A DNA stretch of 64,000 nucleotides from Billgrantia antri (GTDB taxonomy: Bacteria; Pseudomonadota; Gammaproteobacteria; Pseudomonadales; Halomonadaceae): positions 248,001-312,000 of the forward strand of contig NZ_JAHYCA010000003.1 of NCBI RefSeq assembly GCF_019430905.1, given 5' to 3'. The notes beneath the pieces are model-generated. The model was not told where the DNA came from. It saw nothing but the letters and a program-made list of their open reading frames with translations, and made no database searches. Position 1 is the first letter of the stretch. Every line of letters starts with the position of its first letter. Below, piece after piece: positions 17,616-25,586 of this stretch. The position numbers and the translations under genes were made by a program.

Positions 17616-19850
17616 TCAACCCTGTACGACGTAGCTGTCAGCATAGCCAAGGCGTTTCAGCTCGCCACGCAGGGCCGCCAGTTCTCCAAGGTCGCCAATG
17701 GGGCCGAGCTGCACTCGATGCAGGTCGGAACTACTGACCAGCCGCATCGGCTGGGCAAGCGCTTCACTGAGCTGGTAGCCAACATTCCGGGCATGTTCAG
17801 AGTTGCTGAGGGCGACGACCTGCAGGAAGGCACCGGGCTGCACGCTTGCCACCGGCTGCCGCTGCTCAAGCTGCGCCAAGCCTTCCAGTTCGCCATAAAC
17901 GCTGGCCACGGGCTGGGTCTCGGCCCATGCCGCGGCCAGGCTCGGCTCCGTATCGCCGGCTTCCAGAATCGGCTCGCTCGGCCACTGAGACGCCGCGCCG
18001 AGATCAAGATTCTCGCCTACGCGCTCGAGGGTGACTTCCACGCGGCGATTCTGACGCCGTCCCTCGACCGTATCGTTGGAGGCGACCGGCTGGCGAGAAC
18101 CGTAGCCGCGGGTCTGGATCAGACTGCGTTCGACCCCCTGGCTGGCCAGGTAGTCCGCCACGCTGTCGGCACGCCGCTGGGAGAGCGGATCGTTGATGGC
18201 ATCGCTGCCGGTACTGTCGGCGTGACCGGCGATGAACACCCGCGCCAGGTCGTTACGATCGCGGATCCGGCCGGCCAGCGCGCTGAGCTCCTGACGCGCA
18301 TCGGGACCCAGTTCGGCGCTGTTGACGGCAAACAGGGCATCGGCAGAGAGCGTGACATCCGGGGCGCGCGTCGGCGCCGGCGCACTGATATCGCCAACGA
18401 AGTCGGACAGCGTGTAGCCCATCGGACCTTCGACCGGGCACAGCGCCTCGGGCTCGATCGCCACGCCGTCGCTTCCCAGTTCAGCCAACGTCGGCATGTC
18501 GTCACGCATCACACCCAGCGTCTGCATCAACTGGCCCATGGCAGCCAGGGTGCGCGCATCGGCAAGAGCGATGTCGTACTCGGCATTGGCATAGGCACGG
18601 CTTGCCTCGAAGTACTCGTTCTCGCTGTCGAGCACGTCGAGCAGGGTACGCTGACCGATGTCGAACTGCTGCTGGTAGGCGCCGCGAACGCGGTCGATCG
18701 ACTGACGATGGTCGTTGAGGTAGCGGATCTGCTCACGCAGGCGCTGGGTGTCGTTGTAGGCGATCTGGGTGGTCTGTCTTACGTTGGTACATGCCAGGTC
18801 GCGCTGATCGATCGCCTGCTCGACACGGTCGCTTGCCGCCCGAAACGAAGCCAGGTCACTGCCTCCGTTATACAGGTTCATGCTGGCGACCAGCTCGATG
18901 CTGTGACGATCGCGCCGGCCGAAGCCGTCGAAGCCGTTCTCGTTATTGTCGATACCGGTACGGCCGCGCAGGTCAAGACGCGGCTGGAATGCCGAGCGGG
19001 TACCGCTCTTCTCGGCCCTGGCCGCCTCGATGTTCGCGATCGCGGCGTGAAACTCAGGGTTGCCCTGGAAGGCGAGGTTGACCGCCTCGGCAACGGATGG
19101 CGGCAGTTGGCCGTCCAGCTGCGGCGTCGGAGCCAGGCTCTCGGCCGGCAGGCTGCCGACGATGCGCTGATAGCGGGCCGTGACGTCATGCAGGTTGGAC
19201 GCCTCTGTCATCAGGTTCGACTCGGCCAGGGCCAGACGTCCGCTGATCTGCTCGAGGTCGACACCACGTCCGGCCCCGGAGCGCACGCGCTCTTCGATCT
19301 GGTTGTAGACACGCAGATGTTCGGCGTAGTTGCTCTGGGCCAGCCGGACGAGTTCGCGATAGCGACTGACGTCGAGATACGCCTGCGTGGCCTCGAGCGT
19401 CACGCTTTCGCTGGCGTCGAGCAACTCGTAGTAACGCACCAGCTCGGCACGGTCGAGACGCTCGACCTCGCTACGGGTGGCGAAACCGTCATAGATCATC
19501 TGCGTCAGCCGCAGTTCGGCAAAATCGGTATCGTAGCTGCCTCGCCCGTCGCCCTCACGATCTTCCAGGCCGACACCGGCAGACGCGTCGATACTCGGCA
19601 GATAGTTGCCACGCGCCACATCGACGTCATGCCCGGCAGCGCTCAGCCCGTTCAGGGCGGCCCTCACTTCCGGGTTGGTGGTGAGCGCCTGGCGCACCAC
19701 CTGCTGGATGTCGGCAGCGCCCGGTGCCGCCAAGCCCGGCGGCAGTGTCTGGGCTACCGCCGCCGCCACGGGAAGAAGCGCAAGAGATGAGCCCACCACC
19801 ACTGATTTGGCCAGTCGATGGGCACGAGAGAGGTCAATCGCATATGTCAT
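17616..19850 (-). CDS. TolC-family outer-membrane channel fused to OmpA-like and SPOR domains
   Basis: 744 residues, against about 450 for a plain TolC/LapE. A signal peptide (1-34, ending AAAVAQ) precedes an outer-membrane efflux domain (about 45-480) with the two TolC half repeats. Next comes an OmpA-like peptidoglycan-binding domain (about 497-606: SADALFAVNSAEL, GHADSTGSDAIN, LSQRRADSVADYL, NRRVEV). A SPOR-like domain (about 672-744: LQVVALSNSEHARNV, RVQLGPI) ends the protein. Role: outer-membrane pore of the Lap-type secretion system. The two extra domains should bind the peptidoglycan wall, and SPOR domains favour denuded septal glycan. An AGGGAAC ribosome site precedes the ATG. It is first in the operon. 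Confidence 0.9.
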   Translation of the reverse strand: MTYAIDLSRAHRLAKSVVVGSSLALLPVAAAVAQTLPPGLAAPGAADIQQVVRQALTTNPEVRAALNGLSAAGHDVDVARGNYLPSIDASAGVGLEDREGDGRGSYDTDFAELRLTQMIYDGFATRSEVERLDRAELVRYYELLDASESVTLEATQAYLDVSRYRELVRLAQSNYAEHLRVYNQIEERVRSGAGRGVDLEQISGRLALAESNLMTEASNLHDVTARYQRIVGSLPAESLAPTPQLDGQLPPSVAEAVNLAFQGNPEFHAAIANIEAARAEKSGTRSAFQPRLDLRGRTGIDNNENGFDGFGRRDRHSIELVASMNLYNGGSDLASFRAASDRVEQAIDQRDLACTNVRQTTQIAYNDTQRLREQIRYLNDHRQSIDRVRGAYQQQFDIGQRTLLDVLDSENEYFEASRAYANAEYDIALADARTLAAMGQLMQTLGVMRDDMPTLAELGSDGVAIEPEALCPVEGPMGYTLSDFVGDISAPAPTRAPDVTLSADALFAVNSAELGPDARQELSALAGRIRDRNDLARVFIAGHADSTGSDAINDPLSQRRADSVADYLASQGVERSLIQTRGYGSRQPVASNDTVEGRRQNRRVEVTLERVGENLDLGAASQWPSEPILEAGDTEPSLAAAWAETQPVASVYGELEGLAQLEQRQPVASVQPGAFLQVVALSNSEHARNVGYQLSEALAQPMRLVSSSDLHRVQLGPIGDLGELAALRGELKRLGYADSYVVQG

Positions 19851-20314
19851 GGGTGTTCCCTTTCATGATTCGGATGCCCCGTCTGCACAGGCAATCCGTC
19901 GAGTTGTGGAGACATGTTCTTGTTATTACGGGGCTCATCCGGAGCGGCCGGATGGTGCATCCATTCCCGATTCCCTTAATTAATCAACTACCTAAGGCCT
20001 GTCGGCTGCGTGTGGAGAAAGCGTAACTTCCCTGGCAATAGCCGAAGTAAACTTAACTACTCATGTCACTTTCTTACGACGCCATCAGGCATTGTTGTTG
20101 ACTTTTGTAAGCTAGCGTAAACGAGAGGATAAAAAAATCCAATAGTTTTAACCACGCGGCATCAACCTTTGGCATGGGTCTGCGCTATATCAAGCAGGAG
20201 AACGCCAGGTCGCATCCAGCCGGGATATCAGCGGGCAGCGCTCTCCCAGCACTCATCAAACATGCTATCGTCAGGCCATTGTCCAACCTGGGCCATCAGC
20301 ACAAGGAGAGACGC
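19851..20314. promoter_or_regulatory. 464-bp divergent intergenic region
   Basis: Separates the minus-strand secretion operon from the plus-strand small gene. It is distinctly AT-richer than its surroundings, especially 19975-20150. A short perfect hairpin (19937-19943 with 19949-19955) lies about 90 bp upstream of the TolC-fusion start. I see no convincing open reading frame and no clear sigma-70 hexamer pair. It most likely holds promoters in both directions. Confidence 0.5.
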
Positions 20315-20599
20315 ATGTCTGCCTCATCCGAAATTCAAAAAACACGTGTCATCAATGAGCTGCGCGGCTTCATCAAGAAGCTGCTTCAGGAACCGCAGAT
20401 TTTGGAGCGCTCCCTCGAGATAGCACGCCGTCATTACGCCGAGGGCAATCCGGAAGGCGCCCAGGCACGCATTGCCAACGAGATCTCAGACACGACGAGT
20501 GTGCACATTCCCGAAGACCCGCAGGAACACTCGGAAGCTGACAAGCTGTTTCTCGAGTTGCTCAAGGAAGTGATCAGCGAGGAGCAGGCCCTCTACTGA
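20315..20599 (+). CDS. Small conserved-looking protein of unknown function
   Basis: 94 residues from the ATG at 20315, chosen because AAGGAGAG (20303-20310) sits just before it; the longer frame from 20174 has no such site. The protein is hydrophilic and probably all-helical, starting MSASSEIQKTRVINEL and ending in acidic residues. It has no signal peptide, membrane helix or cysteine. I do not recognise a family. It lies divergently from the secretion operon and upstream of thiI, which has its own promoter. Confidence 0.7.
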   Translation: MSASSEIQKTRVINELRGFIKKLLQEPQILERSLEIARRHYAEGNPEGAQARIANEISDTTSVHIPEDPQEHSEADKLFLELLKEVISEEQALY

Positions 20600-20672
20600 G
20601 CGGTTGTCACGCCGGGCGGTCAGCGCCCGCCCGGCTCCATCACGAACCCGGCGAACGTCGGCCCCTCAGCTC

Positions 20673-20681
20673 TGGTATAAT
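20673..20681 (+). promoter_or_regulatory. Extended -10 promoter of thiI
   Basis: TGGTATAAT: a perfect TATAAT (20676-20681) with the extended TGn element, 43 bp before the thiI ATG. The -35 region is poor, as usual for extended -10 promoters. Confidence 0.65.
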
Positions 20682-20723
20682 GGCAAGCAATTGTTTTCCA
20701 GTTCTTTTACAAGTGCCTCGCCG

Positions 20724-22199
20724 ATGTATTACCTGCTGAAGCTGTTTCCCGAGATCACCATCAAGTCGCGCTCCGTACGTCGCCAGATGACGCGCTGCCT
20801 GGTCGGCAACATTCGCAACGTGCTGCGCCCGCTGGGCGATACCCTGCAGGTTCAGGGTGGCTGGGACGCCCTGAAGGTACGCATTCCCGACGAGGCCAGT
20901 TCAGAATGGCTTCGCCAGTTGGAGGAGATGCTGTGCCGTATCCCGGGCATTCACGAAGTTCAATGTGTCGAGGAGGTCCCCTTCGTTTCCTTTGCCGACA
21001 CGACGGAGCGGCTGTTGCCGGTCTGGCGGGATGTCATCACGGGGCGCACCTTTCGCATCACGGTAAAGCGCCGCGGACAGCATGATTTCACTTCGGAGGA
21101 TCTCGAGCGCCATCTCGGCAGAGCACTGCTGGATGCCGCGCCGGGCTCCAAGGTTAGGCTCAAGGCACCCGACGTGGACGTACGAGTGGACGTGGTCGAG
21201 GGTCGCTTGCGCCTGGTACGCCAGCGCTGGCCCGGCCTGGGCGGTTACCCTCTGGGCCTGCAGGGCCAGGCCCTGGCATTGATCTCGGGCGGCTACGACT
21301 CGCCCGTCGCCGCATGGAAGATGATGCGACGCGGTATCAAGACACATTTCCTGTTTTTCGAGCTCGGCGGTGCCGGTCACGAAGCCGCCGTGCGAGAAGT
21401 CTCCTCCCATCTATGGGAGACCTACGGCCGCTCGCACCGGGTGAAGTTTTTTGCGGTGCCGTTCGAAGGCATCGTGGCGGAACTGCAGCGCAGCATACCC
21501 GACGGGCTCATCGGCGTGGTTCTCAAGCGCATGATGGTAAGAGCAGCGAGCCGTATCGCATCGCGCTCGCGCATCCCCATGCTGGTGACCGGGGATGCCA
21601 TCGCCCAGGTCTCGAGCCAGAGCCTGACCAACCTGGTGCTGATCGATGAGGCCAGCGACGTACCGATCCTGCGCCCGTTGATCGCCGAGGACAAGCAGTC
21701 GATCATCGATACCGCGCGTGAGATCGGCACCGCCCCCTTTGCCGAAGGCATGCCGGAGGTATGCGGTGCAGTCTCCCAACGGCCCAACACCCAAGCGCGG
21801 CACGAAAAGGTCGCTGCCGCCGAAATGAACTTCGATTTCAGCGTGCTTGATGCCGCCGTGGAACAGGCAGTCCTCACTCGCTCCGATCATCTCCTCGAGT
21901 CACCGCCCAGCAACGACGCTCCGCTGGAAGTCGTGACGGACCTGCAGGGAGTGGCCAGTGCATCGAACGTCAGCGTGATCGACATTCGCCCTCCGGCAGA
22001 GCGCGAGGCCGCTCCCCTCTCGCTCGAGCAGGTCGAGTGCCTGGAGATTCCCTTCTTCGAACTTCAATCGCGCGCCGCGACACTCCCCAGCGATCGCCGC
22101 TACCTGCTCTACTGTGACCAGGGTGTGATGAGTCGCATGCAGGCCATGCACCTGCACGACAGAGGGCTGAAGCACTTCGGCGTCTACCGTACTCGATAG
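20724..22199 (+). CDS. thiI: tRNA 4-thiouridine synthase / thiamine thiazole sulfurtransferase ThiI
   Basis: 491 residues from the ATG at 20724 (MYYLLKLFPEITIKSR is the family start; the frame extends upstream without support). The order is a ferredoxin-like plus THUMP RNA-binding region (about 1-165), a PP-loop AANH domain with SGGYDSPVAAW, then CGAVSQRP with the resolving cysteine, and a C-terminal rhodanese domain with the persulfide cysteine in LLYCDQGV. This is the long, rhodanese-containing form found in gammaproteobacteria. It transfers sulfur to uridine 8 of tRNA and can support thiamine synthesis. Confidence 0.96.
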   Translation: MYYLLKLFPEITIKSRSVRRQMTRCLVGNIRNVLRPLGDTLQVQGGWDALKVRIPDEASSEWLRQLEEMLCRIPGIHEVQCVEEVPFVSFADTTERLLPVWRDVITGRTFRITVKRRGQHDFTSEDLERHLGRALLDAAPGSKVRLKAPDVDVRVDVVEGRLRLVRQRWPGLGGYPLGLQGQALALISGGYDSPVAAWKMMRRGIKTHFLFFELGGAGHEAAVREVSSHLWETYGRSHRVKFFAVPFEGIVAELQRSIPDGLIGVVLKRMMVRAASRIASRSRIPMLVTGDAIAQVSSQSLTNLVLIDEASDVPILRPLIAEDKQSIIDTAREIGTAPFAEGMPEVCGAVSQRPNTQARHEKVAAAEMNFDFSVLDAAVEQAVLTRSDHLLESPPSNDAPLEVVTDLQGVASASNVSVIDIRPPAEREAAPLSLEQVECLEIPFFELQSRAATLPSDRRYLLYCDQGVMSRMQAMHLHDRGLKHFGVYRTR

Positions 22200-22331
22200 C
22201 AACCCCTTGCTTGGCACATGGACTCGCCCGCTGGCCGTCCCTGTTACAAATTCTTTTTTAGCAGCCACTTTATTGCCCCGCTGGACTGAGCTAAAACGAA
22301 ATTAACAGGTCGCGGTCGGTGGGGGTGACGC

Positions 22332-25300
22332 ATGGGGGTTCGCAGGGCTTCGTCACGCCGGACTTCGTCTACCGTGGCGTGGCGCGACAGTGGCGAGTCG
22401 CTCGAGACGCACTCGCCCTTCATTCAGGAACCGAGACTCGCTCCGGCTCCTCAGGATCAGCCGTCTCACCGCTATCTCTACCTGGGCCTGGGCATCCTGC
22501 TACTGCTGTTCGGGATATCACTTGCCACGCTGCTGGTTGCCGAAGCCAAGACATCGCACTTCCAGGCTCAGGAAATCTCGCGCTATGCCGCCACTCTGCG
22601 CTACACGCTGGAGCCCGGTAGCAGCAACCGCATCCAATTCCCCAGCCACGGTCCTTTCGACCAGCGCCTGGGCTATACGCATCTGCCGGAACTGGAAGCA
22701 CGCCTGCTGTCACGTGGCTATGATGTCATCGAGCAGGCCCATTTCACGCCTGCCCTGCTCGACTATACCCGCCGAGGTTTCTTCCCTCCCTATACGGAAA
22801 AGACCCAGGCAGGACTGACCATTGAGGAATGCCGGGGCGACACCCTCTACCAGTTCCGGCACCCTCAGCGCCAGTACGCCAGTTTCGACAGCATTCCTCC
22901 GATCGTTCTGCAGACCCTGCTGTTCATCGAGAACCGCCAGCTGCTGGACGAGAGTACGCCTTACGCCAACCCAGCCGTCGATTGGCCGCGCTTCACCAAG
23001 GCGGCCCTGTCCCAGGTTGGCCGGGCACTGGATCTGCCCGGACAGGCAGCAGGTGGCAGCACCCTCGCCACGCAGTTGGAAAAGTATCGCCACTCCCCCC
23101 AAGGCTTGACTTACTCCCCTCGGGAGAAGCTGCGCCAGATGATCTCGGCAAGTGTACGCAGCTACCGTGACGGTCCTCAGACCTTGACCGCTCGCCAGGA
23201 CGTGGCGCTCGACTACCTCAATACCGTGCCGCTCTCGGCAGCCCCCGGCTATGGCGAGGTACATGGTATCGGCGACGGGCTGTGGGTCTGGTTCGGCACC
23301 GATTTCGATGCCTTCAATCGCCGTCTTGCCGTCGGCTTCGATGAAGTCGAAGAGCGCGCCGAACAGGGGCTTGCCCTGCGTCAGGTCGTGGCCCTCATGA
23401 TCGCGCAGCGGCGCCCCTCGTGGTATCTCACCGGCGGTCGGGTGGCTCTGGAGGATCTGACCGACAGCTACCTGCGACTGCTGCGTCAGGAAGGCGTGGT
23501 AGCAGATGCGCTCGCCCAGGAGGCGCTGGCTCAACGCCTGACGTTTCGCGATTACAACGAGACTCCTTTTGACCTGAGCGTGGAAGCCGACAAGGCGCTC
23601 CAGGTCGCGCGCCAGCGCCTGAGCGGCATGCTGGGCATGTCGCTCTACGACCTCGACCGCCTCGACCTCAGCGCTCGCACCACCCTCGATGCCGGGCTGC
23701 AACGGGAAGTGACCCATTACTTGCATCGCTTGGCCGATCCCGAGTTTGCCAGTGAGGTCGGCCTGCTGGGAGATCGCTTGCTCACAGCGGAGCGAACACA
23801 GGACGTACGCTACAGCTTTACATTGTTCGAACGCAGCGAAGAGGGATTCGTGGTTCGCGTGCAGACCGACAATACCGACCAGCCGTTCGACATCAACCAG
23901 GGCAGCAAGCTCGAGCTCGGTTCGACCGCCAAATTGAGGGTACTGGCCACCTACCTGGAAGTGATCGCCGAGCTGCACGCACGGCACTCGGGGAGCAGCC
24001 GCGAAGCGCTACGTGCGGTCGAAATCGATCGTCAGGACGTCCTCAGCCGCTGGGTACTGGACCGGCTCATCGAGAACCCCGAGCTGGCGCTCGCCGAGCT
24101 ATTGAACTTGGCCATGGAGCGTCGCTATTCGGCAAGCCCGGCGGAGGCCTTCTTCACCGGCGGCGGGCGCCATACGTTCAACAATTTCCGTCGTGAAGAC
24201 AACGGGCGCAACCCGACCCTGGCCGAAGCCATGCGCGAGTCGCTCAACCTGCCCTTCATCCGACTGATGCGTGATCTGGTGCGCTACAGTACCCACGGTA
24301 GCGAACCACGCAGCCAACTGCTGGAGGACGACAGCGATCCACGGCGCATGGAGTACCTGCGCCTATTCGCCGATCGCGAGGGGCGCACCTACCTGCAGCG
24401 GTTCTGGCGCAAGTATCACCACCTCGATACCGACCAGCGCCTCGTCACTTTTCTCGAAGGGCTCAATATCTCGGCGCCACGACTGGCTGCCGTCCATCGC
24501 TACCTGTTTCCCGAGGCCAACCTCGACAATTTCGCCGCTTTTCTCATCGCCTGGCTACCCGACGCCAGCCGCCTGAGCGAGCGCGAAGTCGATACGCTCT
24601 ACGAGCGCTATGCGCCGGGAAACTATTCGCTTACCGATCAGGGCTATATCGCCAAGGTACATCCGCTGGAGCTATGGCTGCTGGGCTATCTGCTCGATTA
24701 CCCCGACGCCAGCTTCAGCGAGGCCGCATCCGCCAGCGCAGACGAACGCCAGGAGGTCTACCAGTGGCTGTTCAGGACCCGACATCGTAGCGCACGCGAT
24801 GTGCGTATTCGCACCATGCTCGAGGTCGAGGCATTCAGCGACATCCACAAGCGCTGGCAGCGTCTGGGCTATCCCTTCGATCATCTCGTGCCTTCGCTGG
24901 CCACTGCCATAGGCTCATCGGGAGATCGCCCGGCGGCATTGGCAGAACTGATGGGCATCATCCTCAACGACGGCGTACGGCTCCCCACCCTGCGCATTGA
25001 CGAGCTGCACTTCGCCGCCAATACCCCTTACGAGACTCGATTACTGCCAGCCAGCGGGCGAGCCCAGCGCGTCATGGCTCCCGAAGTGGCCGCGGTACTG
25101 CGTGAGACACTGTCGCAAGTGGTCGAGGGCGGCACCGCCCGACGCCTCCAGGGCAGCTTCACGCTCGAGGATGGCTCGCCGCTGGTACTCGGGGGCAAGA
25201 CCGGCACCGGCAACAACCGGATCGAAACGGTGGGCCGTGGTGGCCAGGTCATCAGCTCCCGGGCACGCAATCGTACGGCGACCTTCGTCTTCTATCTCGG

Positions 25301-25553
25301 CGAGGACCATTTCGGCACCCTGACCGCCTATGTTCCCGGCAGCGCTTCGGACGACTTCCGCTTCACTTCGGCGCTGCCGGTACAGGCGCTCAAGGGGATG
25401 GAGCCGATCCTGCGCCCCTATCTCTCAGCGGGCGACGGCGCATGCCGCCCCTCTCCGAGCGGTGAATACCACTTCGCCGAAGACGAAGCCGATCGCTCAC
25501 CCGATGCCTCGGGCGACGCTCCTGCCGTGCCCTCCGACCTGGCTCTGCGCTAA
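22332..25553 (+). CDS. Unusually large bifunctional penicillin-binding protein (GT51 + transpeptidase)
   Basis: 1073 residues. There is a cytoplasmic N-terminus of about 47 residues and one membrane anchor (about 48-70). The glycosyltransferase family 51 domain shows the catalytic glutamate in IENRQLL and GGSTLATQLEKY. The transpeptidase domain has SxxK as STAK (in LELGSTAKL), SxN as SLN and KTG as GGKTGTG, so both activities look intact. Between SLN and KTG lies an insertion of over 250 residues without a recognised domain, which makes the protein longer than PBP1a/1b (about 800-850). It resembles stand-alone class A-like proteins of Pseudomonas and relatives and is not a clear ponA/mrcB orthologue. 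Confidence 0.88.
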   Translation: MGVRRASSRRTSSTVAWRDSGESLETHSPFIQEPRLAPAPQDQPSHRYLYLGLGILLLLFGISLATLLVAEAKTSHFQAQEISRYAATLRYTLEPGSSNRIQFPSHGPFDQRLGYTHLPELEARLLSRGYDVIEQAHFTPALLDYTRRGFFPPYTEKTQAGLTIEECRGDTLYQFRHPQRQYASFDSIPPIVLQTLLFIENRQLLDESTPYANPAVDWPRFTKAALSQVGRALDLPGQAAGGSTLATQLEKYRHSPQGLTYSPREKLRQMISASVRSYRDGPQTLTARQDVALDYLNTVPLSAAPGYGEVHGIGDGLWVWFGTDFDAFNRRLAVGFDEVEERAEQGLALRQVVALMIAQRRPSWYLTGGRVALEDLTDSYLRLLRQEGVVADALAQEALAQRLTFRDYNETPFDLSVEADKALQVARQRLSGMLGMSLYDLDRLDLSARTTLDAGLQREVTHYLHRLADPEFASEVGLLGDRLLTAERTQDVRYSFTLFERSEEGFVVRVQTDNTDQPFDINQGSKLELGSTAKLRVLATYLEVIAELHARHSGSSREALRAVEIDRQDVLSRWVLDRLIENPELALAELLNLAMERRYSASPAEAFFTGGGRHTFNNFRREDNGRNPTLAEAMRESLNLPFIRLMRDLVRYSTHGSEPRSQLLEDDSDPRRMEYLRLFADREGRTYLQRFWRKYHHLDTDQRLVTFLEGLNISAPRLAAVHRYLFPEANLDNFAAFLIAWLPDASRLSEREVDTLYERYAPGNYSLTDQGYIAKVHPLELWLLGYLLDYPDASFSEAASASADERQEVYQWLFRTRHRSARDVRIRTMLEVEAFSDIHKRWQRLGYPFDHLVPSLATAIGSSGDRPAALAELMGIILNDGVRLPTLRIDELHFAANTPYETRLLPASGRAQRVMAPEVAAVLRETLSQVVEGGTARRLQGSFTLEDGSPLVLGGKTGTGNNRIETVGRGGQVISSRARNRTATFVFYLGEDHFGTLTAYVPGSASDDFRFTSALPVQALKGMEPILRPYLSAGDGACRPSPSGEYHFAEDEADRSPDASGDAPAVPSDLALR

Positions 25554-25586
25554 GGACCGGGGCCATGGCCGAGGAAGATGAGTGCC

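Noticed and set aside
17124-19790. Plus-strand frame of 888 codons opposite the TolC fusion and ABC genes
   Set aside because: Crosses two genes on the other strand and the gap between them; no start signal and no recognisable domain.
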